From: Flavobacteriaceae bacterium
Lineage (GTDB): Bacteria > Bacteroidota > Bacteroidia > Flavobacteriales > Flavobacteriaceae
Assembly: GCA_013214065.1 (NCBI GenBank)
Contig: JABSPK010000008.1
Span: forward strand, 62,001-126,000
Length of the DNA: 64,000 nucleotides
Direction: 5' to 3'
Part shown: piece by piece, positions 63,503 to 64,000 of the stretch
Numbering within the stretch: position 1 is the stretch's first letter
Layout of the letters: each line of letters opens with the position of its first letter
Notes under the pieces: model-generated
Told to the model about the DNA's origin: nothing
The model's input: only the letters and a program-made list of their open reading frames with translations
Database searches by the model: none
Program-made: the position numbers and the translations under genes

Positions 63503-64000
63503 TCAAAAGGTTACGGCTAGTGCCATGCCAAAATAGGGTTCTCCGGTTACTTCGTTCAGGTTCATGAACGGCTTGAAATCGATACCCAATTGCTCGTTGA
63601 CATTGTATTGTTTGAGGTGGGCATCGACATTGGCGTCGATGATGTTCAAGGCATAAAAGCCAATGGTGACCACCAACCACAAATCGCGGTTCCGCTGGGT
63701 ACTTTCTTGGGCGTCCTGAAGCGAACTATCCGAAAAGTCGGGGCCGAAGCCATCATTGTTCGTATCGTAGAACTGGTCGTCGGTGAAGCCTGCCAAGCGC
63801 CGTTTAAAGGCGTCACGAAACTGATTGTATCGGGTATTATTGGTCGAATAGTTGTAAATGCCGATGCCGATAGCACCCCAGACGATGGGGGCTTTCCAGT
63901 ACCGTTTGTTGTAGATTTGCCCTAAACCCGGCATAATGGCCGAATAAAAGGCCGCCTTACTCGGTGCCAAGGGGTTGATGGCCACTTTTTCGTAGGCCAC
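63503..64000 (-). CDS. DUF5683 membrane protein (partial at right edge)
   Basis: The frame runs off the window at 64000; the visible part is the C-terminal 165 or so residues. It begins LAPSKAAFYSAIMPGLGQIYNKRYWKAPIVWG, matching DUF5683: a PGLGQxYNxxxWKxP motif followed by two membrane helices (about 30-48 and 108-128). The codon at the edge is GTG, so it is not a proven start, and more N-terminal sequence is likely to lie outside. It is coupled with dapB three bases downstream. In other Bacteroidota parA/parB lie just upstream of this gene. Confidence 0.86.
   Translation of the reverse strand: MAYEKVAINPLAPSKAAFYSAIMPGLGQIYNKRYWKAPIVWGAIGIGIYNYSTNNTRYNQFRDAFKRRLAGFTDDQFYDTNNDGFGPDFSDSSLQDAQESTQRNRDLWLVVTIGFYALNIIDANVDAHLKQYNVNEQLGIDFKPFMNLNEVTGEPYFGMALAVTF

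Noticed and set aside
1-64000. CRISPR arrays, insertion sequences, prophage or tRNA genes
   Set aside because: No direct-repeat arrays, transposase motifs, phage genes or cloverleaf sequences were recognised; the gaps are too small for most of these. A covariance scan was not possible.

Overview
The window is a gene-dense, almost gapless stretch of housekeeping chromosome from a member of the Flavobacteriaceae (Bacteroidota), probably marine. The assignment rests on several family-level signs: GldI, a gliding-associated peptidyl-prolyl isomerase; an Lnb/DUF4105 protein; DUF2795, DUF3810, DUF6122, DUF6503 and CCC-motif membrane proteins; an OstA-like LPS protein; a TonB receptor with an N-terminal carboxypeptidase-regulatory domain; a long SecA without the C-terminal zinc motif; and repeated -7 elements of the Bacteroidota form TAnnTTTG with little Shine-Dalgarno signal. 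About 60 protein genes were called. No tRNA, rRNA, CRISPR array, insertion sequence or prophage was seen, and no gap exceeds 300 bases.

Layout. Positions 1-280 hold nothing convincing. 0.3-8.5 kb (minus strand): M14 carboxypeptidase, orphan histidine kinase, SecA, DUF2795, cobalamin adenosyltransferase and an unlisted 44-residue membrane peptide. 8.5-16 kb: a methyltransferase-like relic, an ABC-F ATPase and an Lnb protein, then divergent pssA, then lptB, an AhpD-like protein, tatC and kdsD. 16-22 kb: recQ, three small Cys-containing membrane proteins, an Smr protein, a lipoprotein and cysteine desulfurase. 22-26.4 kb: an overlapping M23 peptidase / TonB receptor / secreted protein operon. 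26.5-29 kb: a coiled-coil protein, zapA, a probable 6S RNA and rny. 29-36.5 kb: DUF349 protein, aroE, two tandem DUF368 (PopT-type) transporters, a TPR protein and a class III aminotransferase. 36.5-45.7 kb: OstA-SPOR fusion, TPR lipoprotein, purA, fur-like regulator, relA/spoT, M48 protease and an SpoU methyltransferase. 45.7-52.8 kb: DUF6503 lipoprotein, DUF3810, a cyclophilin-FKBP fusion, gldI, nrnA, phoD-like, ndk, DUF721 and a lipoprotein. 52.8-60.1 kb: recF, and divergently a TPR protein, ribH, a small membrane protein, mutL, two rhomboids and a nuclease/phosphatase. 60.1-64 kb: DUF6122, WbqC, lepB, dapB and a partial DUF5683 gene.

How the genes fit together. Envelope biogenesis dominates: SecA, TatC and LepB (export), LptB, OstA and KdsD (LPS), Lnb (lipoprotein acylation), PssA (phospholipid), DUF368 (lipid carrier recycling), ZapA (division) and the PPIases. 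DNA maintenance (RecQ, RecF, MutL) and nucleotide/stringent control (RelA/SpoT, PurA, NrnA, Ndk) form the second theme.

No dedicated novel defence or biosynthetic system is evident. The points most worth checking are a MutL whose endonuclease motif is degenerate, a RecQ without zinc cysteines, an OstA-SPOR fusion, a methyltransferase paralogue without its cofactor site, the 6S RNA candidate, a small Cys-motif membrane gene cluster, and an unusual number of TTG/GTG starts and very short leaders.
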